Assembly: GCA_023091735.1 (NCBI GenBank)
Contig: JALKBU010000431.1
Location: 1 to 40,708, forward strand
Length of the DNA: 40,708 nt
Direction of reading: 5' to 3'
From: Trichomonas tenax
Taxonomy: Eukaryota > Parabasalia > Trichomonadida > Trichomonadidae
Part shown: in pieces, positions 16,538 to 26,400 of the stretch
Layout: each line of letters begins with the position of its first letter
Numbering within the stretch: the stretch's first letter is position 1
Notes under the pieces: model-generated
Seen by the model: only the letters and a program-made list of their open reading frames with translations
Database searches by the model: none
Told to the model about the DNA's origin: nothing
Translations under genes and position numbers: made by a program

Positions 16538-17284
16538 ATGAAGCAAAATCCTCCTTGTTATTTCACGCGTCTTCCGGAGCAATTTGGCGGGAAGATTCCG
16601 TTCATTGTCACAGACCTCGTCACCAGACTGAGAGAGATGAATGCGATTGACGAAGTCGGATTATTCCGACTCAACGGTTCTCAAGCTGACATTAACGAAA
16701 TTATAGCAAAACTAGACAAAGGGAGAATCAAAGATTGGTCGAAATACACTAATGTACACACACTTGCGAACTGTCTTAAAAAATATTTCAGAGATAAAGT
16801 TGAAAAGAATCCTTTCTTTCCAAACAGTTTTAATTCTAAGTTAGAATTAATCTCTGCGACACCTGACGAAGAAATAACCAAAGGACTGCGTGAAATCATT
16901 CAACAATTACCAAAAGCACGCATTTTAACACTTTCTTTCCTCATCAAATTCCTCAAGGACTTAGAGCAGAACAACGCGAAAAATAAGATGAATGTCAGCA
17001 ATATTTCTATTGTTTTCGGTCCAAACTTTTTCAATTTCGAGCCGAAAATTACAAGAGCGCTGTTTTCTAACCTTATTAAGGGATATGATACTATCTTCGA
17101 AGGTAATCTTTATTCAGAAGAACATATTATTACAGATGATGATATGGCGATAATTGCCCCGCCTCCACTCGATACAAATGGATTAGCGGAGTTACTGTCT
17201 ATTAGAAAGTCATCTGTTATTCCTTATTTACCTGCGTACATTGTTAATGATCCGAATGTTACAATTCCTACACGAAAAGTCTAA
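16538..17284 (+). CDS. RhoGAP domain protein
   Basis: This 248-aa protein starts at the ATG at 16538; the frame is open back to a TTG at 16499, which I reject as a start. The RhoGAP domain fills residues about 18-210. The arginine finger is Arg44 in EVGLFRLNG, the supporting lysine region is LANCLKKYFRD (about 76-86), and the conserved NxxxVFGPN motif appears as NISIVFGPNFF. These proteins speed GTP hydrolysis by Rho/Rac GTPases and thereby restrain actin signalling. The short C-terminus after the domain has no recognisable motif. TTGACG lies at about 16474 and TGACAA at about 16523, so the TTGACA element is present only in imperfect form. The stop overlaps TAAA. It converges on the nucleoporin gene with 148 bases between stops. 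Confidence 0.9.
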   Translation: MKQNPPCYFTRLPEQFGGKIPFIVTDLVTRLREMNAIDEVGLFRLNGSQADINEIIAKLDKGRIKDWSKYTNVHTLANCLKKYFRDKVEKNPFFPNSFNSKLELISATPDEEITKGLREIIQQLPKARILTLSFLIKFLKDLEQNNAKNKMNVSNISIVFGPNFFNFEPKITRALFSNLIKGYDTIFEGNLYSEEHIITDDDMAIIAPPPLDTNGLAELLSIRKSSVIPYLPAYIVNDPNVTIPTRKV

Positions 17285-17432
17285 ATTGTTTAATTTATCT
17301 ATTATATTTCATTACAGCTTTATATATTCAATCATTATTTTCATTTATTTCAATTCATCTAAGCTACATAAATGAAATTAAAAAAGCTGAGTAACAAAGA
17401 TACAATTTATTAACAAAACATAAAAAACAAAA

Positions 17433-20400
17433 TTAGATGAGGTTCTTGCGAAGATAGTGAAGTGAAGAAAGAGCATCACTATAAAATTCATAGTTCTTTG
17501 CAGATGAGGATATCCATCTTTCAAGACTGTCAAAATCAGTCTGACTAATGCGTTGGATCTTTGCAGCAATTTTTACTGCTGAATAGCTGAAATTTGCTCT
17601 GATCTTCGAATCAAGATTTTGATTTTTGAGCAAATTCATGTAAACATCAAAGCAATCTTTTGGATTATCAGTAATTGCTAAAAGAAGTTCAGAAGCCCAA
17701 AGAGGATGTCCACCTCTATTCATTTTGAATTCTTCAAGAATTGGTACTAAAACATGGGCATTAAAAATATCAATTTTTGATTCGATTGATTTACTGAAAT
17801 CAATAATTTCAGCATAAACTTTGGATAATGGCTTCGTGGAGTTCTGTTCAACTAGCATATTCATCCATAGCTGAGAAATCAGTTGCTTCTTATTTTCAGT
17901 TGCAACAGGATAAATACTGACTAATTTCAAAGCAAGATCCCAATATCCATGTGAAGTACAGTTTTCGAGTAAAATTTGTTGATTCATCAATTCTCTTGAC
18001 AACTTTCCAGATCTCAATGAATATGACTTCTGAATCAATGCAAGTTCCTTCAACCTGCTGATTTCTATCCTGAAATCATTCATTCCGTAACCGCTTGCAA
18101 GCATTAAGGCCTCATTCAGGAAATTGATTCTTTCATCAATCAAAATTCCTGTTTTGAGCGCTGAATTCTTTAATTCGTTGACAGCTGAACTAATATCTCC
18201 AATATTGAAAAGATATTTCCATAATAGATCGGGTGCATATTCTTCCAAAAATAGCTGAATGAATGGCGTTCGCTTATTCAAAAGTTTTGTAATTTCACCA
18301 TTTTCAAGTAAGTATTTATAAAGGCAAACGTGGAATAATTCATCATTGAAGCTGAGCATAATATCGAGCACTTCATTAGACTTACTTTCATTAAGCAACT
18401 TGAAGCAGTAATCGTAGCAGTAATATCTCTTATCAAAAACCAATCGAGCTTCATTTTCAGCTTTCGATCTTCCATTCTTATACCATCTCAAAGCAACTTG
18501 ATTTAAATCCAATGATGCTGCTGATGCAAGAGCAACAGAAACTGCACCAGTTATATTCTTAATCCTAACCATTTCGTGGAAAACATCACCGAGATTAAAG
18601 GACCTGGAAATATATTTCATTATGGTATCAATGATTGGGTCAACTGAAGCAGAATTTTCCTGAATGAATTTCAGTTCATTAATGGCCCGGATCAATTGAT
18701 CGTCTTCATAAGTAAAGAAGTTTGGACATCCATTGAGCAACTGTTGTGCAATTGTTGGGTTTCCGGATAAAACAAGTTTGTTAGTGAATTCTCGTAAACT
18801 ATCAAATACGGACAAAGTAGATTTCAAACCAAATGGCTGAATTGAAAGCCTTTGAACAAACTTGCTATCAAGCTTAGATAAAACTTCTGTAATTAATGAC
18901 TTCTTTTGTTTGCTAATTATAGAAATCAAGGCTAAAGACTCGTTGATGACTTTCAAGTAATTTATGAGCTGGAAAAGAAACTTTAAGTCTTCTGATTGCT
19001 TTCCATTTTCTTTCTCATCAGCAATTGCTTTCATGACATTAGAGAATTTTTGTATTAGATCTATGATTATCATCAAATGTTGTGAAAGCTTCTGTGAGTG
19101 ATCTCTAAAATACTTTGAAATTCTGTATTTTTCTTTATGCTTCTCGAAAACTGTTGAGTTCCAAACAAAATCCAATACCATAGAAACATGCTCAAGAAAT
19201 GACATTGCTGGAACTCCAAGTGAAGTATCAAAAGAATCTTTGAATTCAAGAGATTCTCTAGCAAACTGAGCTAATGCAAAAAGAGACATTTTTTGAATGG
19301 ATTCATCACCTCTTGATGCCAATAAAACAGCGGTTGATCCAGATATATTGAACAGCGAATTCGATTTGAAATAATACTTGACCGACTCTGTATAGTTTCC
19401 TCTATTAATTCTTAACAAATCTTCAAATTCATCTACAGGATTCTTGAATTTAACAGTGAATAAAAGTCCAGTAGTGATTACATCTATTTCTTGCTGATCT
19501 GAACAATGCTGCCAGAAAGATTGATGCCTAAATATATCAACATTATAGTTACCAAATTCATGCTGCTTGGAAGAAAGAGAAAGTCCAACATAAGGCAAAT
19601 TTTCAACAAAACAAATCTCAGGAATTGAAATGTTGTTTTGCAGATTTATGTAAGATTTGATAATATACATCTTGCTCTTTGTTAAAATAACTATCTGCCC
19701 AAGTGAAAACACAGCTTCTATTGCTGGGCCACGAAATTTTGGTGGCTCTGGACGCCTTTGTATTATTTCTAATTTTGTTTTATTGGACAACGGATTGAAA
19801 ACTTCTCCAATATATGCTCTGCGTCCATTATCATAAACAACAACAAATCTAATGATTTTAGAATCCGAAATCGGTACACTTGTTATAGAAATTATATTTT
19901 CTTGCTTAATTGATGTAATTGGCTCTAGTTCATCAGCAATTTTATCATCATAAACTCTGAAAAATCTAATATTAGAATATGTGTCTACAGCTGCAAGTAA
20001 CTTTGATGTTTCTTCATATGCAATTCGACTAATCGGAAAATAGATTTGGAAATATTTTGGAATTTTTGATATTGAGTATGCAATTATTCTATCAACTGAC
20101 GTAACTGATGGAAAAATTCTACGTGATAGTTTCTTGTCTGGATAAATTATTGAATAAACAGCTCCATTATCAGAACCTGCAAATATTTGTCCATTTGATG
20201 ATATTGAAAGCGCAGAAATATAAAATCCAATATTTGGTACAGACAGTACATTTATTTTGTCTATTAAATCAAGATTATTTCGACTTTCAAAATTATCTGC
20301 AAATAAATCACTCGAAATCAAAATTGGATATATGTACAGTGAACATTCTGCTGCAATTATTAATAAACTATGTACGTTTTTCTCGTAATATATAGATTCA

Positions 20401-20774
20401 TTTGGTTTTCCAATTATAACGGAAGAAATAATACTGTTAAACTGTATGTTATAAATGTTTGTAGTTCCTTTCTTCCAGTAATATAGAAAATGATCGATAA
20501 TGCAATGTTGGAGATTCAATTCAGAAAATATTCCAAAATAAAGTCGTTTTTGTGCAGTTTTTGCGAAATCAATTATTTGCTGTGGGTGCTTATGAACTTC
20601 ATCATTCATTATCATGAGTTTTTCGAATGATTCAGCTTCAAAATATTGTTTTACAATTTCGAAATTTGTTGGAAGAAGACCACAAAGATCAGGAACAGAT
20701 TTGCAATGATTCTGACACTTCTGAATCTGCGATAACAATGCTGTGTAATCAATATCAATCGCAGAAATCTGCAT
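17433..20774 (-). CDS. Nup155/Nup170-type nucleoporin
   Basis: The 1113-aa protein has an N-terminal region (about 80-480) that reads as a beta-propeller in the Nup155 manner: RLYFGIFSELNLQHCIIDHF followed by a Trp, matching the conserved 'G-L-F-P-E-I ... I-D-N' opening, then ISSNGQIFAGSDNGAVYSI. The rest is a helical solenoid. Near the C-terminus LIDERINFLNEALMLASGYG followed by ISRLKELALIQ corresponds to the RIEYLSxA ... L..VA.xQ element of the Nup155 family. Nup155/170 proteins form part of the inner ring of the nuclear pore and help anchor it to the membrane. Length is somewhat shorter than the usual 1300-1500 residues. The gene is divergent from the CSN4-like gene; TGTCAA (minus strand) lies 55 bases upstream of its ATG. 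Confidence 0.8.
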   Translation of the reverse strand: MQISAIDIDYTALLSQIQKCQNHCKSVPDLCGLLPTNFEIVKQYFEAESFEKLMIMNDEVHKHPQQIIDFAKTAQKRLYFGIFSELNLQHCIIDHFLYYWKKGTTNIYNIQFNSIISSVIIGKPNESIYYEKNVHSLLIIAAECSLYIYPILISSDLFADNFESRNNLDLIDKINVLSVPNIGFYISALSISSNGQIFAGSDNGAVYSIIYPDKKLSRRIFPSVTSVDRIIAYSISKIPKYFQIYFPISRIAYEETSKLLAAVDTYSNIRFFRVYDDKIADELEPITSIKQENIISITSVPISDSKIIRFVVVYDNGRRAYIGEVFNPLSNKTKLEIIQRRPEPPKFRGPAIEAVFSLGQIVILTKSKMYIIKSYINLQNNISIPEICFVENLPYVGLSLSSKQHEFGNYNVDIFRHQSFWQHCSDQQEIDVITTGLLFTVKFKNPVDEFEDLLRINRGNYTESVKYYFKSNSLFNISGSTAVLLASRGDESIQKMSLFALAQFARESLEFKDSFDTSLGVPAMSFLEHVSMVLDFVWNSTVFEKHKEKYRISKYFRDHSQKLSQHLMIIIDLIQKFSNVMKAIADEKENGKQSEDLKFLFQLINYLKVINESLALISIISKQKKSLITEVLSKLDSKFVQRLSIQPFGLKSTLSVFDSLREFTNKLVLSGNPTIAQQLLNGCPNFFTYEDDQLIRAINELKFIQENSASVDPIIDTIMKYISRSFNLGDVFHEMVRIKNITGAVSVALASAASLDLNQVALRWYKNGRSKAENEARLVFDKRYYCYDYCFKLLNESKSNEVLDIMLSFNDELFHVCLYKYLLENGEITKLLNKRTPFIQLFLEEYAPDLLWKYLFNIGDISSAVNELKNSALKTGILIDERINFLNEALMLASGYGMNDFRIEISRLKELALIQKSYSLRSGKLSRELMNQQILLENCTSHGYWDLALKLVSIYPVATENKKQLISQLWMNMLVEQNSTKPLSKVYAEIIDFSKSIESKIDIFNAHVLVPILEEFKMNRGGHPLWASELLLAITDNPKDCFDVYMNLLKNQNLDSKIRANFSYSAVKIAAKIQRISQTDFDSLERWISSSAKNYEFYSDALSSLHYLRKNLI

Positions 20775-20829
20775 TATAGATTAGATAAAAATTACCAATT
20801 AATTTTGATATAATTTACAAAAATCGTCT

Positions 20830-20835
20830 TTGACA
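20830..20835 (-). promoter_or_regulatory. TGTCAA element before the Nup155-like gene
   Basis: Reads TGTCAA on the minus strand, 55 bases before the ATG at 20774; the most distant of the seven. Confidence 0.25.
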
Positions 20836-20924
20836 AATAAATCATTCAATTTCACTTTTATGACACGTAAAATAACAAATGTTGATGTTGTCGAATCAGC
20901 TAAAGTGCGGAATCTCACTATTAG

Positions 20925-21035
20925 ATAAACTACATTTTTTAATCTAGGTACTCCTCTCAATTTTTTCAAGGGGGCTCCCTCAATATTGTGAGGAACACGC
21001 CCGTAGAGTACCTAGATTACAAAAATGTGGTTTAT
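20925..21035. repeat. long nested hairpin in a divergent promoter region
   Basis: Outer arms 20925-20953 and 21006-21035 pair over about 29 bp, with one single-base bulge and one G-U pair. The core TAATCTAGGTACTC and its complement are exact. Inside, CCTCTCAAT (20953-20961) pairs with ATTGTGAGG (20985-20993) with one mismatch, and the tip can form AGGG-GGCT-CCCT. The total is 111 nt. It lies between the Nup155-like and CSN4-like genes, about 150 bases upstream of the former start and 300 upstream of the latter. Confidence 0.9.
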
Positions 21036-21318
21036 ATCATAAACTTTGCTATATAAATCAATTTCCATAATCAAAAGAATATATTATTCAAGCAAATTGA
21101 TGTTTTATTCTCAGATTTTAAGATTGATTTTTTTGACGTTTTGTCAATATAAAATAATTACATGACATAATTACTGTTTCAAAAAAGTTTCGAATTTTAC
21201 CAATGTTGTATTAGAAAAAGTGAGATCCATTGTCTGTACTATTAAAATAAATTTAAATTTCACGAAAATAGATTTAAAGTGTCGAAAATATGGCAAAAAT
21301 TATGCCATTGCGGAAAAT

Positions 21319-21324
21319 TTGACA
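21319..21324 (+). promoter_or_regulatory. TTGACA element before the CSN4-like gene
   Basis: Lies 12 bases upstream of the ATG at 21337, the closest of the seven. Confidence 0.35.
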
Positions 21325-21336
21325 ATTTAAAAAGAG

Positions 21337-22446
21337 ATGAATGATAAGATTGAGAAGATTTTAAAGGCATCTACTGTAGAGGCAGACCTCACCAAATTCT
21401 TTACAGATTTACTTAACGCGAAGAACACTGAGAAGTTTGCTGAAGCCGTAAAGATTTTTACAGAAACAGCAACAAAGCCAAACGATGGCATTAAAGCTAT
21501 CACAGCTGTCTGCGATGCACTTGAAAAGAATCGAGATTTTGCATTTGTACATCAAATCTCGAAAGGTTTAGCTCCACTCTTCGAGAGATACAAGATCTTC
21601 ATCGCCCAAATTCCAAAATTCAACACCATTTACGAAAACGCATGCCGTGCAGATAAGTGTATCATGGAATACACAAGATTCTTTGAAAAACAAAGGCCAA
21701 ATAAAAATGAAGTTATTGAAAGCGTTAGCTTAGCTTTCTACATTAAAGTGGGTCAACTGTACCTCGAGGCTAATATCAGTGCTGATAAAATTATTGAAGC
21801 TGGAAATGATTTCTTCTTCCCAATGACAACACCAGCAGATCTTAGTAAAAGCTGGCGTATGTTATCAGCAGAGAACAAGGTTGTTTCTAATGACCACCTT
21901 GCAGCAGCTGAACATTTCAGAGAATTATATCTCAGAGAGACTGATCCAGAACTCAAGAAAACTTACTTAACAAGAGCTATTATTAATGCCTGCTACACCG
22001 GACCAAGTAAGGAGAGAGATCAAGAGTTCTATGAAATAGCTCACATCGAAGATGTTCAATTAAATCCTGCTTTCAGAATGATTGAAGTACTCACAAACCG
22101 TGAAATCATCTCAAACCAATTAGCCAAGGAATTCTGGGATGAAATCAAGAACGAAAGATCTGTTGATCAGAAGATCTTTGAAACAAATATTAGAAAGCAC
22201 AATATTATCCAGATATCTTACCTCTATAAATCTGTTTCATTTGCGCGTATGGCTAACTTAATTGGAGCAAGTGAGCAAGAGGTCATTAACTACATTGATA
22301 TGATGATTGAAAGACAAGTTATTCGTGCTAAGATTGATCAGCCTAATAATAAGGTCATTTATATTGATAATGATGCCCGCGATATTGATAATGAAATTTT
22401 GGTGTTTTCAAACCAGGTCGAAAACCTTGTTAGCATGATCCCTTAA
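21337..22446 (+). CDS. PCI-domain protein, COP9 signalosome subunit 4-like
   Basis: The 369-aa protein consists of helical repeats followed by a C-terminal PCI domain (about 190-355). The winged-helix part reads IRKHNIIQISYLYKSVSF, then ARMANLIGASEQEVINYIDM, then MIERQVIRAKIDQ. This matches CSN4, where an invariant EHNLL..SKLY.NI.F is followed by a GxIDQ strand. HLAAAEHFRELYL corresponds to the FLEAAQRYxELS helix of the same family. The COP9 signalosome removes Nedd8 from cullin-RING ligases; subunit 4 is a scaffold. The proteasome lid subunit Rpn5 is the nearest alternative, but its equivalent motif (EHNIRVISKYY) fits less well. The stop overlaps TAAA, and the 3' end faces the next gene with only 69 bases between stops. 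Confidence 0.7.
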   Translation: MNDKIEKILKASTVEADLTKFFTDLLNAKNTEKFAEAVKIFTETATKPNDGIKAITAVCDALEKNRDFAFVHQISKGLAPLFERYKIFIAQIPKFNTIYENACRADKCIMEYTRFFEKQRPNKNEVIESVSLAFYIKVGQLYLEANISADKIIEAGNDFFFPMTTPADLSKSWRMLSAENKVVSNDHLAAAEHFRELYLRETDPELKKTYLTRAIINACYTGPSKERDQEFYEIAHIEDVQLNPAFRMIEVLTNREIISNQLAKEFWDEIKNERSVDQKIFETNIRKHNIIQISYLYKSVSFARMANLIGASEQEVINYIDMMIERQVIRAKIDQPNNKVIYIDNDARDIDNEILVFSNQVENLVSMIP

Positions 22447-22515
22447 ATCATGTTACCAAATAAACAGCTTTTTTATGAAATAAAAACATATTTTAAAGTT
22501 AAAATAATAAATAAG

Positions 22516-23199
22516 TTACGAAACAATATCGGTTAACACTGCAAGTGTATCCTTATAGGATGGCATTACAGAGGAAACAATCGAAAGTCCTAAAGAAGTA
22601 AAGCTAGCAAACAAAGATCCAGGTCCTGATCTTTTAAGCGTCTTTCGCATGATCTCTTCGGCACTGTTATTTGTGTATAAGTACAATGAGAGTGGATAAA
22701 TAGTTGAGGCTGTGATTAAATTACTGGTGAATGAACGAACGAGACTCACACCAAGAGACTTATGGAATTCAAGATTCGTAGGGTTAATTAGAATCCTTGA
22801 CAATGAGTTGATCGATTTTCTGCATACCTGATAAGTGATTTCAACTTTTAGTTCAGATTTCAGCCCTCTTAGCATTGATGGGTACATCTTTGGATTGGTG
22901 TAGTAGTTGAGGAAGTACAAGTCCTTTGGGCCTTTATGCTCCTGTTTTTCGTAATCATTTGTCATATTATTTACGGCAACTTTCGTGAATGCTTTTAAAA
23001 AACCAATTCCAGCACCTTTTGCAGCCGAAATTGCAATGATTTTAAGGACCTGGTCTTTTGTTATGGGCTTCTTATGCGCTTTCGAGTAAGAGTTCTTGAT
23101 CTGCGTTAGAGACGGCTGCAGGAGGCTGCTGTAGAGTTCTGACGTGTATGGTTCGTCAGTCAGGAACTGATATTTGAGTTTAATATCTTTTGGAGGCAT
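22516..23199 (-). CDS. small basic membrane protein, possibly degenerate carrier-like
   Basis: The 227-aa protein is lysine-rich at the N-terminus. Hydrophobic segments lie at about 52-75 (IIAISAAKGAGIGFLKAF), 150-177 (SLVRSFTSNLITASTIYPL) and 195-220 (SLFASFTSLGLSIVSSVMP). The alternation of a YPL-ending helix with an amphipathic stretch YPSMLRGLKSEL faintly recalls mitochondrial carrier family repeats. The diagnostic P-x-[DE]-x-x-[KR] motif is absent (PLSLYLY instead), so if related it is a non-transporting, MTCH/SLC25A46-like derivative. I cannot name it. A hydrogenosomal or other organelle location is speculation. Its upstream region has TCACA (23207-23211, minus strand), an Inr-like site, and two TGTCAT copies instead of TGTCAA. 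Confidence 0.7.
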   Translation of the reverse strand: MPPKDIKLKYQFLTDEPYTSELYSSLLQPSLTQIKNSYSKAHKKPITKDQVLKIIAISAAKGAGIGFLKAFTKVAVNNMTNDYEKQEHKGPKDLYFLNYYTNPKMYPSMLRGLKSELKVEITYQVCRKSINSLSRILINPTNLEFHKSLGVSLVRSFTSNLITASTIYPLSLYLYTNNSAEEIMRKTLKRSGPGSLFASFTSLGLSIVSSVMPSYKDTLAVLTDIVS

Positions 23200-23407
23200 A
23201 AATTTTTGTGATCGGTGATTATCCTCAGAAAAAAATTCTGCGAAAACCTGGGTTACATGACAAAATTTTCATTACATGACATATTTATATTTATACAACA
23301 ATTTTCTATTTTGGTTTAATCTTTGTTTGTTTCAAAATTAGTCTGTGTTAATAAAATAAAATTTTAATATTAAATATATATAATAAAGTTATAATATGAT
23401 AATGTTC

Positions 23408-26400
23408 TTATCTCCTTCCGCGTCTGCGCTGATCTTTATTGACGAACTGTTCGAATGCAGTCTGAGGAGTTGATTGTTGCTGTTGTTGCATTTGATTATA
23501 TCCTTGGAATTGTTGCTGTGGTTGTTGTTGCATTTGATATTGTGTGTATTGTGGTGGGACTTGTTGTCCATAGTTTTGGTATTGCTGGTATTGTTGTTGT
23601 TGCATTTGTTGGAACTGTTGTGGCTGTTGTTGCATTTGGTTAAATCCTTGGAATTGTTGCTGTGGTTGTTGCTGTTGCATCTGCTGGAATTGCTGTGGCT
23701 GTTGAGTCATCTGCTGGTTTTGTGGTTGTTGCTGCTGCATTTGTTGGTACGGTTGCGTCTGCTGGTTTTGCTGCTGGAATTGCTGTTGTAGGAATCCCAT
23801 GAACTGACCAGACATCTGATCATATGGGTTGAAACCGAAACTACTCTGCATCTGGCCATATGCATTAAAATCATCAAATCCTTGCATTCCGTATCCATAT
23901 CCTCCGAAACCACCAAACATACCAGGATTCATGTAGCCATATCCTTGCATTCCAAACTGCTGAGCGTACATATTTTGTTGACCCATAAACATTGGCTGCT
24001 GTCCCATCATCATCTGCTGGAATTGTGGCTGTTGCTGCAGCATTTGTTGTGGTTGCTGCTGCTGTGGAACTTGCTGCATTGGCTGTTGTGAGTTGAATAT
24101 TTGCTGAGGTTGAGGCTGGAATTGCTGTTGCTGTTGTGGTGGCTGAGGTTCAGGTGGTGTAGCTAAGAATTCCTGCTGCTGGACCTTCTTCGGCCTGTAT
24201 TCAGGCTCTTCAACAGTCGGCTCTGGTTCTTCAACAACTGGTTCGGGTTCAGGTTGTTCATAAACTGGTTCTGGCTCTGAAATGATGGGTTCTGGTTCTG
24301 GGATGCTGGGCTCTTCGACAACAGGTGCTGGTGTTCTCTGTTGCTTGACAAATGCCCTTTGCTTTTCTTCGGCATCTCGCTTCATTTCTTTGATGTTTCG
24401 GCTTTCCTGCTGTTTCTTGAATGCCATACCACTATTAAATGGCAGTGGCTCATCAGCATCAAATGCACTAGATGTTGGATTGGCTGGTGCTGTGGGTTCA
24501 AATGAATTAGTTCTTTCAACAGTTTGCTTTGGTTGTGGAACTGATGCTTTGCGACTCTGGACTGGCCCTGACCTAACTCTGCGAGAGAAAGCCTGATTCA
24601 TGGTTGTTCTTTGTGTCTGATGTTCTGCAACACCTGGTTGAACAATTGGTCCCATTCCTTGTGGCTGAACATTTTCCTTGATTCTTCCAACACCGAACGA
24701 AGCGACAGCTGTATCAATGACGTTTTCGATCATGTCAGAAAGCGCTTGCTTGATTTCAGTTGTTTCATCTCCGAACTTCTGTTCCTCTGACTTGAATGAA
24801 GGACCGCCTGCTTCGAGATAGACACGCTTGAAGCCTTCCATACCTCTGAGCGCCTTTCTGTCTGCAGAAATGAAGCAAACATCGATCTGTCTAGCAGCGA
24901 TTTCTTGGATTAATCTCTTTGTCTTCGGACCTTCTTTCTCGTTGAGTATGATGTCATCACTTTCTGGCTTCCTGACAGAGTTAAACTCTGCACCATGGCC
25001 ACCGTTATCTGTAATCATGATCATGATCTTCTTGGAGTTTGACTTCCAGTTGAGGTCAAGCATCTCGCTGAAGGCCTGAACCCAATCTTCAGGACCATCA
25101 CCGGCACCACCCATACTCTGAACATCATTGAACTTAACTGGGTCGACACCAGCCTGGTTCTCTCCTGCCTTAGGCTCCTTGAATGGGAATACTGTTGGGA
25201 CATTTGTATCGAGAATTCTTCTATTTTCACCTCGCGAGACTTTCTGCTTAGCCTTGGCTTGGTCTCTGAAGAAGACTGCTGCATATCTCACAATGAGATT
25301 GAAGTACTTTCTTCTTGTGTATTCCATGAGTTTCTTGAGAATCTGCTTGGAACCGTAAATCATTGACTTATCGCTGACTTCGTATCTCTGCTCATTGTTA
25401 TTGGCTTCTTTAATCATTGAGCCTGTGCCATCGACAACGAGAGCAATATCAATGTGCTGGCCATCGATATATTCTTCGAATTTGACTTCCTGAGTTGGTG
25501 CAATTGGGATCATGTAATCAAACTTGTAAGCACGCCATTCCATAGCACGCTGGTTGCTCTTCAACATCATTTCACGCTTCTCAACGGAAAGCAACCAGAC
25601 AGCGATGTTGCGGACAAGTCTTCTTGTGCCTGCAGTGTGGAGTTCGTTAAAGAACTTTGTGAATGAGCCATCGATGATGATATCACCGGCAATGGAATCT
25701 TCTGGAGCTAAGTAGTACAAGTTGGCGTAGTTGCCGTTCTTTGAGATCATGAATGGCCTGAATGGAGCAGTATTTGCTGTTCTTGGAACGCATGAAATGG
25801 TTGTGCCTTCATACAAACCTTTGACGTTATAGCCATATAATGGTCTGACTGTGCCCATGACATCGATGTTCTCACGCTGATCGAAGATTGCTGAATTGCC
25901 AGAGCTGATGTCTCCAAACATGAGCATGTTGCTTCCTGGTTCATCAATAGAAAATCTGAATTCAGGCTTGATGTTATCTAATTCAACTTTTTCAAGGAAC
26001 TTGTTGAGTTCGAATGTAAGTGGGTTGTTATCACCCGAGAACATGAGCGCGCCACCTTGCTTGTTGAATTGGATAAGGCAATTAATGAAATCATCAATCA
26101 TCCAGCTTGTGCCAGTCTTGTTGAGCTCATCGGGCTTTCTGTTTTCTCCACGGCCGCAAATGATCCATGCCTGGGAGTATTCACCAGATCTGAGACACTC
26201 AATGGAGTCCTTGTAGTTCTGAACAATCTTGCATGTCATTCCGAGCTCTTGGAAGGCTGCTACTGGGCCTGTTGGAGACAAAAGAGTCTCCTTAGTGATG
26301 AATCTATTCTCCCCCTTTGTATTCAATGGTAACATACAAGAATCCCAGAATTGACAGATCAAAATCGACTGCTTCCAGTTCTTACCACGACCAAGATCGA

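Noticed and set aside
23455..24091. Long plus-strand ORFs rich in Leu, Val and Trp opposite the giant gene tail.
   Set aside because: They are the complement of CAG/CAA-type glutamine codons and have no independent support.
23440..24150. Regularly repeated short units suggesting a CRISPR or satellite array.
   Set aside because: The units are irregular, in frame and encode the Gln-rich tail; there are no unique spacers of constant length.
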